Of a stretch of DNA of 64,000 nucleotides, positions 1-8,619 are shown in pieces. Origin of the DNA: Acidobacteriota bacterium. Its GTDB lineage: Bacteria > Acidobacteriota > Blastocatellia > RBC074. The notes below the pieces were generated by a model that saw nothing but the letters and a program-made list of their open reading frames with translations, was not told the origin of the DNA and did no database searches. The position numbers were made by a program, and so were the translations under genes. Location of the stretch: NCBI GenBank assembly GCA_018269055.1, contig JAFDVI010000014.1:1-64000 (forward strand), in the 5' to 3' direction. The number at the start of each line of letters is the position of its first letter. Position 1 is the first letter of the stretch.

Positions 1-426
1 TTTTACAGCGGTAGAAAAAAAACCGTCTTGAACCTGACTAATTAACTGTTTGCTTAAGATGGCGCGGAAGGTATCACGCGAGAAAAAACCTGTAAAGTAC
101 TATTTTTCAGTAGTTTCATAGCCGAAACCTCATGCAAAGCATAATTTCATTAAAACCTGAGATTGTTTAAGCAAGCCTTGGGCGCGTGTCTTGTGGTCGG
201 ATCAAATCGTCCCACACCATGTTGCGCTTTCTTTTCCCCTTACGAATTAACACGAACCATAAGTCCTTGCATTTTGTTACGCGTTTAACAGCTTCCCGTT
301 TTTTACGCAAAACGCAAAACGGCAAAAAAAATTTTTTGCGTCTTATCCGTGAGATTAACCATTAAGCATAGGTCAACTGCACGATTCATTTACCGAGCGG
401 CGTAATTCATCTAACATCCGCGCCGT
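1..426. other. Intergenic region, no gene recognised
   Basis: This stretch precedes the first gene and is AT-rich, with several A- and T-runs. No open frame of useful length, no tRNA-like fold and no convincing sigma-70 promoter was seen. It presumably carries the promoter of the downstream membrane glycosyltransferase gene, but no hexamer pair could be assigned. The left part may belong to a gene or repeat lying outside the window. Confidence 0.4.
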
Positions 427-1914
427 ATGAGCTTCTCTTCTTCACGACTTCAAGCCGGTTTTTGGTTATTGATCTGCGCGCTGCTCGGCGCGAGTTTGTT
501 ACTTCTCTTTCGAGACAGTTGCCAGATGGACGGCGGGCAACATTTTTTGTTTGCGCGCTGGGCCTGGACGCATCACGAATTATTTGTTGGTGTTTGGGCG
601 CGCCCGATGTTCACCTTTATTTACGCTTTTCCAGCGGCAATTGGGTACCAAACGGCGCGAGCTTTTACGGTGTTGGTTTGTCTGGCAATCGGTTGGCAAA
701 CCTGGCGTCTGGCGGAAGAACTTCATTTGCCACGTGCACCACTGAGCGTCGTTCTACTCTTTTTGCAACCCTCGTTTTTCTTATTTTGTGCCGACACAAT
801 GACTGAACCGATTTTCGCGCTGACCTTTGTCATCGCATTGAGGCTTCAAAACCAGGGCAAACTTGTCGCCGGCATGCTTGTCGCATCGTTGATGATCCTG
901 GCTCGTCCCGAAGGTTTTTTTCTTGGCGCGCTTTGGGGGATCTGGGTTCTAATTAAACTGTTAAATGGTTCCACTTCGGGTGGCAATCTCAAATCTCAAA
1001 TTTCAAATCTCAAATCGTGCACGCTGAGGGCAGTCTTACAAACGTCACTACTCGCAATCGGCTTCCTGCTATGGTGGGTCGCTGCAACGTTGATCACCAA
1101 AGATCCGCTGTTCATCAAACACAATTGGCCATCCGGGTGGGCAGTCACAGGCACGATTTACGGAGCGCATGGACTGTTGGCTTATCCGGTACGATTGCCT
1201 GAAGTTGTGGGCTTGTTCCTGCTTCCTGTTTTCCTTTATGGATTGATCTGGCTGTTGAAAAAGCGGCGACTGATTACGCTGACCTCCTCTTTTCTGTTGC
1301 TCTTTGTGCTGCACACAATTTTCAGAGCATACGGGTTGCTGGGATCGGCTGGATATCCGCGTTATCTGATCGCGGTTTCACCGGCAATCGCGCTGATTAC
1401 GCTGGTGGGGTGGAACCAGATGGCCAATTTATTCGCGCACGTTTCCAGACCGCTTAAATTGGGGAGCGCGGCAGTTTTGTTGCTAGTTTCTGGCTGGATA
1501 AATTTCGTTTACGCCGATGGCGCAGAATGGTCGCGCGATGCAGTGGCGATCCAATCCGCGTATTCCTGGTTTCAATCGCTGTCAGAAAAACCCGCGATCA
1601 CTAAACTGATCTGGAGCAAGCCGTACGCCTGCATTCTGTTTGACAGCGATCCGTGGGAAAATTCCGTTTTCACGCGCAATCGCGAACATGATTTCAACAC
1701 GTTGCGCGAATTGCCTGGCGGAACCCTGGTAATTTGGGATGAGCTCGTGGGGCCAAAAGAATTTGGGCTGAACGCTACGGACTTTGAAATGGCAGGATTC
1801 ATCACTGCATACTCGAAATCTTTTCTGCTCAATGCCCGCATTCTGGATCGTTCGTGGTTCGGTTTTGGCGGAACGCGACGACAGACAATTTATGTGCTTT
1901 ACAAACCCAAGTAA
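427..1914 (+). CDS. Polytopic membrane glycosyltransferase, GT-C/GT39-like (putative)
   Basis: The 495-residue protein is very hydrophobic, with roughly ten predicted membrane segments. After the first one comes a short loop with two aspartates (D30, D35), where GT-C fold enzymes keep their catalytic acidic residues. The C-terminal ~130 residues are soluble and would face the periplasm. Such proteins usually move sugars from a polyprenyl-phosphate donor onto lipids, glycans or proteins; donor and acceptor cannot be told from sequence. An oddity is an in-frame tract near residues 187-197 encoded by a tandem heptamer repeat, in a cytoplasmic or periplasmic loop between membrane segments. No clear Shine-Dalgarno sequence precedes the ATG. 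The gene stands alone and ends in a hairpin shared with the convergent protease gene. The family call is by topology rather than by a strong motif. Confidence 0.6.
   Translation: MSFSSSRLQAGFWLLICALLGASLLLLFRDSCQMDGGQHFLFARWAWTHHELFVGVWARPMFTFIYAFPAAIGYQTARAFTVLVCLAIGWQTWRLAEELHLPRAPLSVVLLFLQPSFFLFCADTMTEPIFALTFVIALRLQNQGKLVAGMLVASLMILARPEGFFLGALWGIWVLIKLLNGSTSGGNLKSQISNLKSCTLRAVLQTSLLAIGFLLWWVAATLITKDPLFIKHNWPSGWAVTGTIYGAHGLLAYPVRLPEVVGLFLLPVFLYGLIWLLKKRRLITLTSSFLLLFVLHTIFRAYGLLGSAGYPRYLIAVSPAIALITLVGWNQMANLFAHVSRPLKLGSAAVLLLVSGWINFVYADGAEWSRDAVAIQSAYSWFQSLSEKPAITKLIWSKPYACILFDSDPWENSVFTRNREHDFNTLRELPGGTLVIWDELVGPKEFGLNATDFEMAGFITAYSKSFLLNARILDRSWFGFGGTRRQTIYVLYKPK
985..1016 (+). repeat. Tandem heptamer repeat inside a coding region
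   Basis: Four and a half direct copies of the 7-mer AATCTCA lie end to end, with a single mismatch in the third copy (AATTTCA). Because 7 is not a multiple of 3, each copy is read in a different frame, giving a polar NLKSQISNLKS-like peptide. The tract stays in frame with the glycosyltransferase, so the insert is tolerated. Low-complexity heptamers of this sort can expand and contract by slippage, which here would shift the frame. Confidence 0.85.
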
Positions 1915-1918
1915 TAGC

Positions 1919-1954
1919 AACAGCTCGCCGCTTACCCCCCGGCGAGCCGCTGTT
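1919..1954. terminator. Bidirectional hairpin terminator candidate
   Basis: The arms AACAG+CTCGCCG and CGGCGAG+CTGTT pair around a C-rich loop, with a small bulge. The hairpin sits between the 3' ends of the convergent glycosyltransferase and protease genes. It has no long T-run, so it may need Rho or act as an mRNA 3' stabiliser. Confidence 0.55.
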
Positions 1955-1971
1955 TGATTCTTCGCTTCGGC

Positions 1972-3162
1972 TTATTTCAATTTACTAAACCTGACTGAAC
2001 GCACATTCCCATTTCCATCCATCACCGCGATCAGATGCCGTCCGGGAGGTTGCTTACTGAATTCGAGAATTTGCTGTTTGCCAAGGGTGCGTTTTTTGAA
2101 TTTGTCGCCGAAAGTATTTTTCACATCCTCCAAAGACCAGGTCACCAGCAATTCGACGCTGGACAGCAACCGTTCCGGTTTGTTGAAGCCCATTGCCATT
2201 CCATTGTGAAAGCTCAGGTATTTGATCGTGTACTCTTCGTCATCATCCGAGTCTTTGGTTTTCGTCAACGCCGCCATCCGAGTCAGTTCAGCCACGTCTT
2301 TGTAGCTGTAAAGCCCTATGCCTTCAACCAGTCGGTAAAACAGCGCCAGGGCTTCATCCGGACGAACAAACACCGGGGATTGCTGCGTCAAACCGAGTTT
2401 GCCACGCGTTGCAACGGCAATCTGTTCCTGGATCGGTTGATCAGTATTGTACACTTCGGAAGTGGCGGCGATCGCTTCGTGCGGAACCGCCGGAGGCAGC
2501 AATTTTGCCAGCGTGGTCGTTACCTGATCACTGATCATTCCACGCGCGTAATTGATCGGCAGTGCGAAGTTGATATTCTGCCCGCTTTTCAACAAGGAAG
2601 TCACAATTCCAATCACTTCACCATTCGAGTTAAACAATGCGCCGCCGCTGCTGCCCTGGCTGATGGGCGCGGTGACCTGAAACACCCTGTGCGTGTCCAG
2701 GCGGCGAACTCCGCTGATGACGCCCGTGGTCAGGGAATTCGCCAAACCTTCGGGGCTGCTGATAGCGACGATCGAGTCCCCCGTTTCAGCTTTATCTGAA
2801 TCGCCAAGCGTAACCGTCGGCAGCTTGAAGCCCTTGATTTTGACAATGGCAATGTCTTTCACATCGTCAACGTCCACCAGGTCGGCAGTTTTATAAACAT
2901 CCCCGTTCGGCAATTTGACGCGTAACATTCCTGCGCCTTGGACGACGTGCAGATTACTGACGATGGCCCCGTTTGCAGTGACGATAAAGCCGCTCCCCTG
3001 CCCAATCACATTTCCGCGGTCATCAAGAGCCTCAATGATCACAACGGCTTGCGACTGTTCGCGGGCTATCGTCGCTGGATTTTTTCCCGTTGCGGCTGTT
3101 TGGGCCGCTACTGGTATGACGGCCAATGCCCACAAGCCAACCAAATAAGCGATAAATTTCAT
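1972..3162 (-). CDS. Secreted trypsin-like serine protease (S1C/HtrA-like, no PDZ)
   Basis: A signal peptide (MKFIAYLVGLWALAVIPVAAQ) is followed by a chymotrypsin-fold domain. The triad is visible: His72 in SNLHVVQG, Asp103 in VKDIAIVKI and Ser172 in QGSSGGALF (numbering from the start used here). These are the hallmarks of DegP/HtrA-type proteases acting in the periplasm. HtrA proteins normally continue with one or two PDZ domains. Here the C-terminal ~180 residues do not look like PDZ and remain unassigned, so substrate selection is unknown. A start 29 codons further upstream is possible, but the extra N-terminus has no export features, whereas the chosen ATG begins a textbook signal peptide. 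It is the last gene on this strand before the hairpin shared with the glycosyltransferase. Confidence 0.8.
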   Translation of the reverse strand: MKFIAYLVGLWALAVIPVAAQTAATGKNPATIAREQSQAVVIIEALDDRGNVIGQGSGFIVTANGAIVSNLHVVQGAGMLRVKLPNGDVYKTADLVDVDDVKDIAIVKIKGFKLPTVTLGDSDKAETGDSIVAISSPEGLANSLTTGVISGVRRLDTHRVFQVTAPISQGSSGGALFNSNGEVIGIVTSLLKSGQNINFALPINYARGMISDQVTTTLAKLLPPAVPHEAIAATSEVYNTDQPIQEQIAVATRGKLGLTQQSPVFVRPDEALALFYRLVEGIGLYSYKDVAELTRMAALTKTKDSDDDEEYTIKYLSFHNGMAMGFNKPERLLSSVELLVTWSLEDVKNTFGDKFKKRTLGKQQILEFSKQPPGRHLIAVMDGNGNVRSVRFSKLK

Positions 3163-3307
3163 AAACTTCTCTACTTCAGTTGCAAATTGATCGTTGAAAT
3201 TTCGAATGGCAAAACAATAGACCGATGAATGCCTGCTTGCAAATTGCAATACTGGCGTCCATCGGTCAAAGGGTCGAAAGCCTATTTCTTGATGAAACAG
3301 GCAAATA

Positions 3308-6300
3308 TTAGAAGAGGAGCTTCAGCCCGATTTGCATCGTGCGCGGATCGCGAACGGCTCCGATCTGGCCGAAAGCCGTGCTGGTGACGTTCGTGCTGGT
3401 GAAGCTTCTGAAATTCGTGTGATTGAAAATGTTGAAGACTTCGCCGCGCACTTGCAGTTTCAAGCTCTCTTTGAAAATCACTGTTCTGGAAAGCGTGAAG
3501 TCAAAGCGTTTGGTACCGGGGCCGTTGATCGTTCCACGTCCCGCCGTTCCCTGCGTGTTTTGCAACCCGGTCGAACCCGTTCCGGTAGTCGGCGGATTCA
3601 CCTGGAAACAAGCGGTGTTGAAATACTGTTGCGGAGTTTGCTGCGCGCCGCTGTTCGGATCACAAAGCTGATTTGGCCGGGCAGTCGGGTTGGTATTGAT
3701 CAAACCGACGCCAGCGTAATCCAGGTTTGACGTTGTCGCCGTGAACGGCAAGCCGGTCTGAATGCTGGTGATGCCGGATACTTGCCAGCCGCCAAGCACT
3801 TTGCCGGTAAAACCCTGCTGGGTGCGGAAAAACGGCAGCGGATAAACGTAACTGATCACCAGCACATGCCTGCGGTCGAGCGCCGCGCGAGCATATTCGG
3901 CTTTGGTGTCGTAGGTGTTCTGCGGAGACGCCGAGCGATCATTCTGGCTATCGGTCAAATTCTTCGCCCAGGTGTAGGCCAGAGCGAGTGTAGACTGTCC
4001 CGAAAATCGGTGTTGCGCCGAAATCTGCAAGCTGTGGTAGTTCGAATTGTAGCGCGGTTGGATAATCGCAATAGAGCGATATCCGCGATACGGACGAAGC
4101 TGATCCAGAATCAGCAGATCGGTAAACGACGTCGTTCCCACCACATTCGGATTGCCGGTGGTAGTGGTAGCGTTACGGAATGCGAACCCTGCAGGCTGGC
4201 ATTGCACCAGAGTCGGCGCAGGAGATTGTCCAAGATAACCATTCCCCGGTGCACACGTTGAATTGAGCGCTTTGCCCGGCGGCACTTCGTTCAATTCCGT
4301 GATGCCAATCAAATGAGTTGCTTTGGAGCCGTAATACCCTACGGTCACGATGGTGGATTTGGTCAATTGCTGCTGAACGTCCAAGGACCAGTGCTGCATG
4401 TACGGCGTATGCCAATCCGTTTGGATGGCGCGCAAGCTCTGTACTGCCGCTCCGGCGACAATCGCTGCGCCGGGGTTGTCCAGTCGAATGTTCGTGCCGC
4501 TGACAGTTTCCTGATATGGCGGATTGGTTCCAATGTTTTGTTCGAAAGTACCGACCAAAACCTGTTCGTGGTAAATACCATATCCGGTGCGAATGGCAGT
4601 TTTCCCCTTCTTGAACGGATCCCAGGCCAAGCCAAGTCTGGGAGCAAAATCGGTTTTGCCGACATCAATCACATACTTGCCATACGGAGAAACCGTCGGA
4701 GTGCAATTGAATGCCGCCGGGCCGGTTTGGAAGTTTTGCGAATTGACGATGACGCCGTTGCAATAATTTCCCGTGCCGGAGATGCGATTGCCAGCTCCCG
4801 TTACCGCCGGGGCATTCGACGCGCTGTACAAGGAAGGATCGAAATTCGACAGCCGCCCGTTCTTGTCATATGGCGATGGGAAATACGAATAACGCACGCC
4901 GTAATACAATGTCAGATTGTTCTTGGCGCGATATTCATCCTGCCCGTACGCTTCAACGGCTTTCTGGCGCAAATCCGCCGTATAATCGAAATGCGCTTGT
5001 GTGAATGTCGTGGCGTTGCCGACCAGGAAGTTCGCCCAGCGTTGCAGATTGGCGGCGACAGTGGAAGTCAGTGCGTTCGCCAACACCGTTCCATTCGGCA
5101 AAACGTAATTTTGCGGGAATGTCTGCCCCGTTGGAATCGTGGCGGGAAATGCGCTGAAGTTGCCTTCGTTGCTTCCCGCCAAGGCGTTTTCATTCTTGCG
5201 GTAAAAGGAATAAACGCCACCGACTTTGACCGTGTGGCTGCCGTAAATTCCCGTCAAACTGCCTGTGAAATTGTGTTTGTAAGAAAAGTTGTCATACGGC
5301 CCAAAACTCGTCAGGCCGGTAAAGCCATTGCCGGTGATGGTCGGCACGCGGTCGCGCGTGCTGGCAAAAGGCAGGGTGATCGGAACCGTCGTGTTCGTCA
5401 GAGCCAACGTACCAACGTTTTCGCTCAGAATCGCGCCGTACCCGTAATTGTACCGACCTTCAAACAGCAATTTGGAATTGATGGTAAATGTGGTTTGGAA
5501 CGTGTGTGTTTTGCCGGGCGAATCAGTCATGGTCGTCGAAACACCAGGCAAGCCGGAACCGCTGGAAAACAGTGAGTTACCGTCAATCGTCGGAATCGCG
5601 TCGTGTTCGTAGCGGTAGTACATATTCCATCGAGGCGAAAACGTGTAATCAATCTTCAGCACTTCCTGCCGGAAATCCGCTTTGTTCGGAATGGAGGTCA
5701 CCAAACCAAACGGATTGGCTACGGTCGGGCTATTCGGCAACGGAAGTTTGTTGTAAATGCCATTGAGATAGGCCAGCGCCGTCGGGCTGATGATATTGGC
5801 CGGAATAGGCGTGTTGGCAGGCAGGATGAAATTCCCCGTGCAGGAAGTTTCACCGAGCAACGAACGATTGATACAAACCGGGAACGGGAAAATGCCCTTT
5901 CGCAAATTCTCGTCGGGAACGGTGACCGTCAGCGCAGGCGAAGCGCGGCGATCACGCCGAAATTCCTGGGCAAAAAAGAAATGCAGCTTTTCCTTGGCTT
6001 CGTCCCAGCCCAACGGCCCAAACACTTTTTTCGACAACAGTATTGGGCCGCCGAACGTCCAGCCAAAATTGTTGTATCGGAATGGCGGCCGTCTGGCTTT
6101 CCCGTCAGAATTGCGACCGAAGGTGGGACTCGTGGTGCCATTGGTCAGAAAATCATTCGCGTTCAGAACCTCATTGCGCAGAAATTCAAACGCGCTGCCA
6201 TGAAAACCGGAGCCTCCTGAACGAGTGATGACGTTGACTTGCCCGCCGCCGCTGCGACCGGATTCCGCAGGGTATAGACTGCGCAACACCTTAATTTCCT

Positions 6301-6988
6301 GAATCGAATCAACGCTCGGGTAAGCCTGAATCGTGATGTTCGACCCGCGGTCGGTCACGTCAGCGCCGTCCACTGTAAACGTATTCTGGCTGCTGCGCGC
6401 ACCGTTGACAGAAATGTTGATCGTGTTCGCCTGACCGCTGGGATTGGTCGTGCCGACATAAACCTGGTCGGACAGATCGTTGGAAACTCCCGGTGACAGC
6501 GTAACCAATTGCACCCAGTTGCGATTGTTCAATGACAATTCACGCACTTGTTCTCCGCTGATTAACGACGACGAAGTTGGCGTTGTTGATTCCACTGCCA
6601 CCGGAGAAGATTGCACCGTGACAACATCGGAAATTGCGCCGACTTGCAAAACCACATCCAGCGTGCGGCGCTGGTTCAAATCCAGCTTGATGCCTCGCTC
6701 GACCTGTTTCTTGAAGCCATTGGCTTCCACCGAAATGTCATAAAGGCCGGATTGAAGCAGCGGCGCGGAAAATTGGCCCTCTTCGTTCGTGGTCACGGTA
6801 CGAACCACCACTTTCTTTTCAGCGTCGGTGATGGTGACGGTCGCATTCGCGATTGCGCCGCCGTTGGAATCTTTCACCGTGCCAAGAAGGCTGCCGGTGA
6901 CTTCTTGCGCGTTCGCCACCAGCGCGAAGCTTGCGAGAATAGCTATTCCTAAAAAGCCTAGCAGATATTTGTGAGATGAACTTCTCAT
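3308..6988 (-). CDS. TonB-dependent receptor, Oar-like, with carboxypeptidase-regulatory N-domain
   Basis: This 1226-residue outer-membrane protein starts with a signal peptide ending near VANAQ. A carboxypeptidase regulatory-like beta-sandwich follows (about residues 25-115; GTVKDSNGGAIANATVTI and an ANGFKK-type end). Then come a plug domain and a very long beta-barrel ending in a terminal phenylalanine (IGLKLLF), the usual outer-membrane insertion signal. Acidobacteria carry many such receptors, thought to import complex glycans, peptides or siderophores; nothing here fixes the ligand. The start is set by a strong GAAGGAG seven bases before the ATG; an upstream in-frame start nine codons earlier lacks this. 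No SusD partner is adjacent. The downstream protease on the same strand is 145 bases away and could be co-transcribed. Confidence 0.9.
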   Translation of the reverse strand: MRSSSHKYLLGFLGIAILASFALVANAQEVTGSLLGTVKDSNGGAIANATVTITDAEKKVVVRTVTTNEEGQFSAPLLQSGLYDISVEANGFKKQVERGIKLDLNQRRTLDVVLQVGAISDVVTVQSSPVAVESTTPTSSSLISGEQVRELSLNNRNWVQLVTLSPGVSNDLSDQVYVGTTNPSGQANTINISVNGARSSQNTFTVDGADVTDRGSNITIQAYPSVDSIQEIKVLRSLYPAESGRSGGGQVNVITRSGGSGFHGSAFEFLRNEVLNANDFLTNGTTSPTFGRNSDGKARRPPFRYNNFGWTFGGPILLSKKVFGPLGWDEAKEKLHFFFAQEFRRDRRASPALTVTVPDENLRKGIFPFPVCINRSLLGETSCTGNFILPANTPIPANIISPTALAYLNGIYNKLPLPNSPTVANPFGLVTSIPNKADFRQEVLKIDYTFSPRWNMYYRYEHDAIPTIDGNSLFSSGSGLPGVSTTMTDSPGKTHTFQTTFTINSKLLFEGRYNYGYGAILSENVGTLALTNTTVPITLPFASTRDRVPTITGNGFTGLTSFGPYDNFSYKHNFTGSLTGIYGSHTVKVGGVYSFYRKNENALAGSNEGNFSAFPATIPTGQTFPQNYVLPNGTVLANALTSTVAANLQRWANFLVGNATTFTQAHFDYTADLRQKAVEAYGQDEYRAKNNLTLYYGVRYSYFPSPYDKNGRLSNFDPSLYSASNAPAVTGAGNRISGTGNYCNGVIVNSQNFQTGPAAFNCTPTVSPYGKYVIDVGKTDFAPRLGLAWDPFKKGKTAIRTGYGIYHEQVLVGTFEQNIGTNPPYQETVSGTNIRLDNPGAAIVAGAAVQSLRAIQTDWHTPYMQHWSLDVQQQLTKSTIVTVGYYGSKATHLIGITELNEVPPGKALNSTCAPGNGYLGQSPAPTLVQCQPAGFAFRNATTTTGNPNVVGTTSFTDLLILDQLRPYRGYRSIAIIQPRYNSNYHSLQISAQHRFSGQSTLALAYTWAKNLTDSQNDRSASPQNTYDTKAEYARAALDRRHVLVISYVYPLPFFRTQQGFTGKVLGGWQVSGITSIQTGLPFTATTSNLDYAGVGLINTNPTARPNQLCDPNSGAQQTPQQYFNTACFQVNPPTTGTGSTGLQNTQGTAGRGTINGPGTKRFDFTLSRTVIFKESLKLQVRGEVFNIFNHTNFRSFTSTNVTSTAFGQIGAVRDPRTMQIGLKLLF

Positions 6989-7283
6989 AAACGCTCCTTC
7001 AGATTGTGAGTTCATTCGGGTTTGCTCAGGGACAAAGTGTTTGCACGATCGCGCGCATCAGTTGCTGTTTTCAGTGAGACAACTGGCCGCTTCGCTTGCA
7101 GCCTGAGTAGTATTCAGATGTTAGTTGATTGAGCATTGGCCAAGATAGATTCTCTCAGCCGTAGGTAAGTGAACTAGATTGCCCTAGCAAAGCTGCGCCA
7201 TTGTGGAATGAATGCGGGGTTGTGAGCAAGTAGGCGTCGAAAAAAATTTCTCCAGATGTCCCTAGATGTCCCGCCTTGGGATT
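6989..7283. other. Intergenic region with a 10-bp tandem repeat
   Basis: Upstream control region of the TonB-dependent receptor and 3' flank of the GHL10 gene. The only structure seen is a direct duplication AGATGTCCCT/AGATGTCCCG at 7254-7273, just beyond the GHL10 stop. No convincing promoter hexamers were found. Confidence 0.4.
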
Positions 7284-8615
7284 TCACTGCGACAACAAAG
7301 TGGGAGAAAGTGGCAACCACGCTTGTCGCATTCTTTCCAAATAATCGCCTAACGGATTCAACTCGGGCGACACAGTGACTGAGCTGTCATAGGAAAACAG
7401 GACCACTCCTTGCGCGCCGAGTTCGCGGGCTGCCTGAATCTTTTCCACGGCACTTTCAGCGGGTTGTTTATGGACTCCAATGCCAGCCCAAATCTGCCTG
7501 CCGGAAGAAAGCTTCATAGCATTGGAAATCTGGCGGCGGAACGCATCAGTATCCGGCGTGTACGCCATCGGACAGGCCACATCCAACCATCCCAGCCGCA
7601 TCCATTCGCGCCAGTTCTGAAACCGCGAGCGCGCCGCGTCCTCTTCGTTGGCAAACACGGCCGCGGAAACGATGGCGTATGGTTTGACGGCTTTTGTTCC
7701 TTTGTACACGCGCTCGACCAGATCGGTGACCTGTCGTCGCTGGAAATTGGCAAATTCAACCGGGAAGGTGGCGACATAAGTGAACGGATCAAGCGCGAAC
7801 TGTTCGGCCAGTTCCAAACGCTTTTCCGGCGTGAGCGTCTTTTCAATTTCGCTGCGAAACAAATCCAGCGCCGCCCGGCTGTAATCAAAATTCGCGTTCG
7901 GATAGCGCACATAATCGAAATGCAGTCCATCCACGCTGTACCGTTCCGCCACGTCCATCCAGATTTTGACCAGGTTCTGTTTGACTTCCGGGTGCGCCGG
8001 AGACGTGTACAGCCCTTCTAATTCGATGCGATTGGCGCGCGTAAATTCCACCAATCGTTGCAAGTATTCCGGCGATTTCGGATCCACCGCGTAAAGCTCT
8101 TTGGCAATTTCGCGCGGAACCATCAACCATTCGGGATGTTGGTAAATCAAATGAGCTTTTGATTCCGGCAGTTCTTCAATGTTGGCGACGACATAAATGT
8201 TGATCCAGGCGTGAACCCGCAATCCGACTCGATGAGCTTCTTCGACTGCCAATGCCAGCGGATCGAATTTGGTGGGTTGTCCGGCCAATTCATCGGCGCG
8301 AGGTTCGATTTTGGAATTGTAGTAAGCATCGCCTCGACCGCGAACCTGCACGATCAAATCCGTGAAGCCATCGGCTTTGGCGCGCCTAACCATCTCCTTC
8401 ACGGATTGCGGCGAAGCCATGGTGTGACGAACCACCCACAAGGCTCGAACTTCGCCCACGATGGTTTCCGGCGATGGCAGTGATCCTGGCAAGAAATTCG
8501 CCGCCTGCCGGGAAGGCGGCAGCGTCGGCGAAGGCGCCGCGGTTTTCTGCGCCGGAAGCAACGCGCTCAGCAACAGGATCAAATACGCGAAAATGATGGT
8601 GACGGCTCGTCTCAT
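7284..8615 (-). CDS. Secreted GHL10-family glycoside hydrolase-like protein (DUF187)
   Basis: The 443-residue protein has an N-terminal membrane/signal segment, a Pro/Ser-rich linker and a TIM-barrel of the glycosyl-hydrolase-like 10 family starting at EVRALWVVRHT (residue 55). Typical motifs follow: IVQVRGRGDAYY around 88-99, VHAWINIY around 134-141 and HFDYVRYP at 232-239, whose Asp is a likely active-site residue. The family is predicted to cut glycans and includes YngK-like proteins; the substrate is generally not established. It starts four bases after the beta-lactamase/NamZ fusion gene, so the two form one operon. That context points to peptidoglycan turnover or cell-wall scavenging, which is an inference. 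Confidence 0.8.
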   Translation of the reverse strand: MRRAVTIIFAYLILLLSALLPAQKTAAPSPTLPPSRQAANFLPGSLPSPETIVGEVRALWVVRHTMASPQSVKEMVRRAKADGFTDLIVQVRGRGDAYYNSKIEPRADELAGQPTKFDPLALAVEEAHRVGLRVHAWINIYVVANIEELPESKAHLIYQHPEWLMVPREIAKELYAVDPKSPEYLQRLVEFTRANRIELEGLYTSPAHPEVKQNLVKIWMDVAERYSVDGLHFDYVRYPNANFDYSRAALDLFRSEIEKTLTPEKRLELAEQFALDPFTYVATFPVEFANFQRRQVTDLVERVYKGTKAVKPYAIVSAAVFANEEDAARSRFQNWREWMRLGWLDVACPMAYTPDTDAFRRQISNAMKLSSGRQIWAGIGVHKQPAESAVEKIQAARELGAQGVVLFSYDSSVTVSPELNPLGDYLERMRQAWLPLSPTLLSQ

Positions 8616-8619
8616 AAAA

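Noticed and set aside
4313-5575. A 420-codon plus-strand frame
   Set aside because: It is a shadow of the TonB-dependent receptor, with Arg-rich composition and no domain pattern.
7254-7273. Tandem AGATGTCCC duplication as an operator
   Set aside because: Two direct 10-base copies at the 3' end of a gene are easily explained by slippage, and no regulator is nearby.
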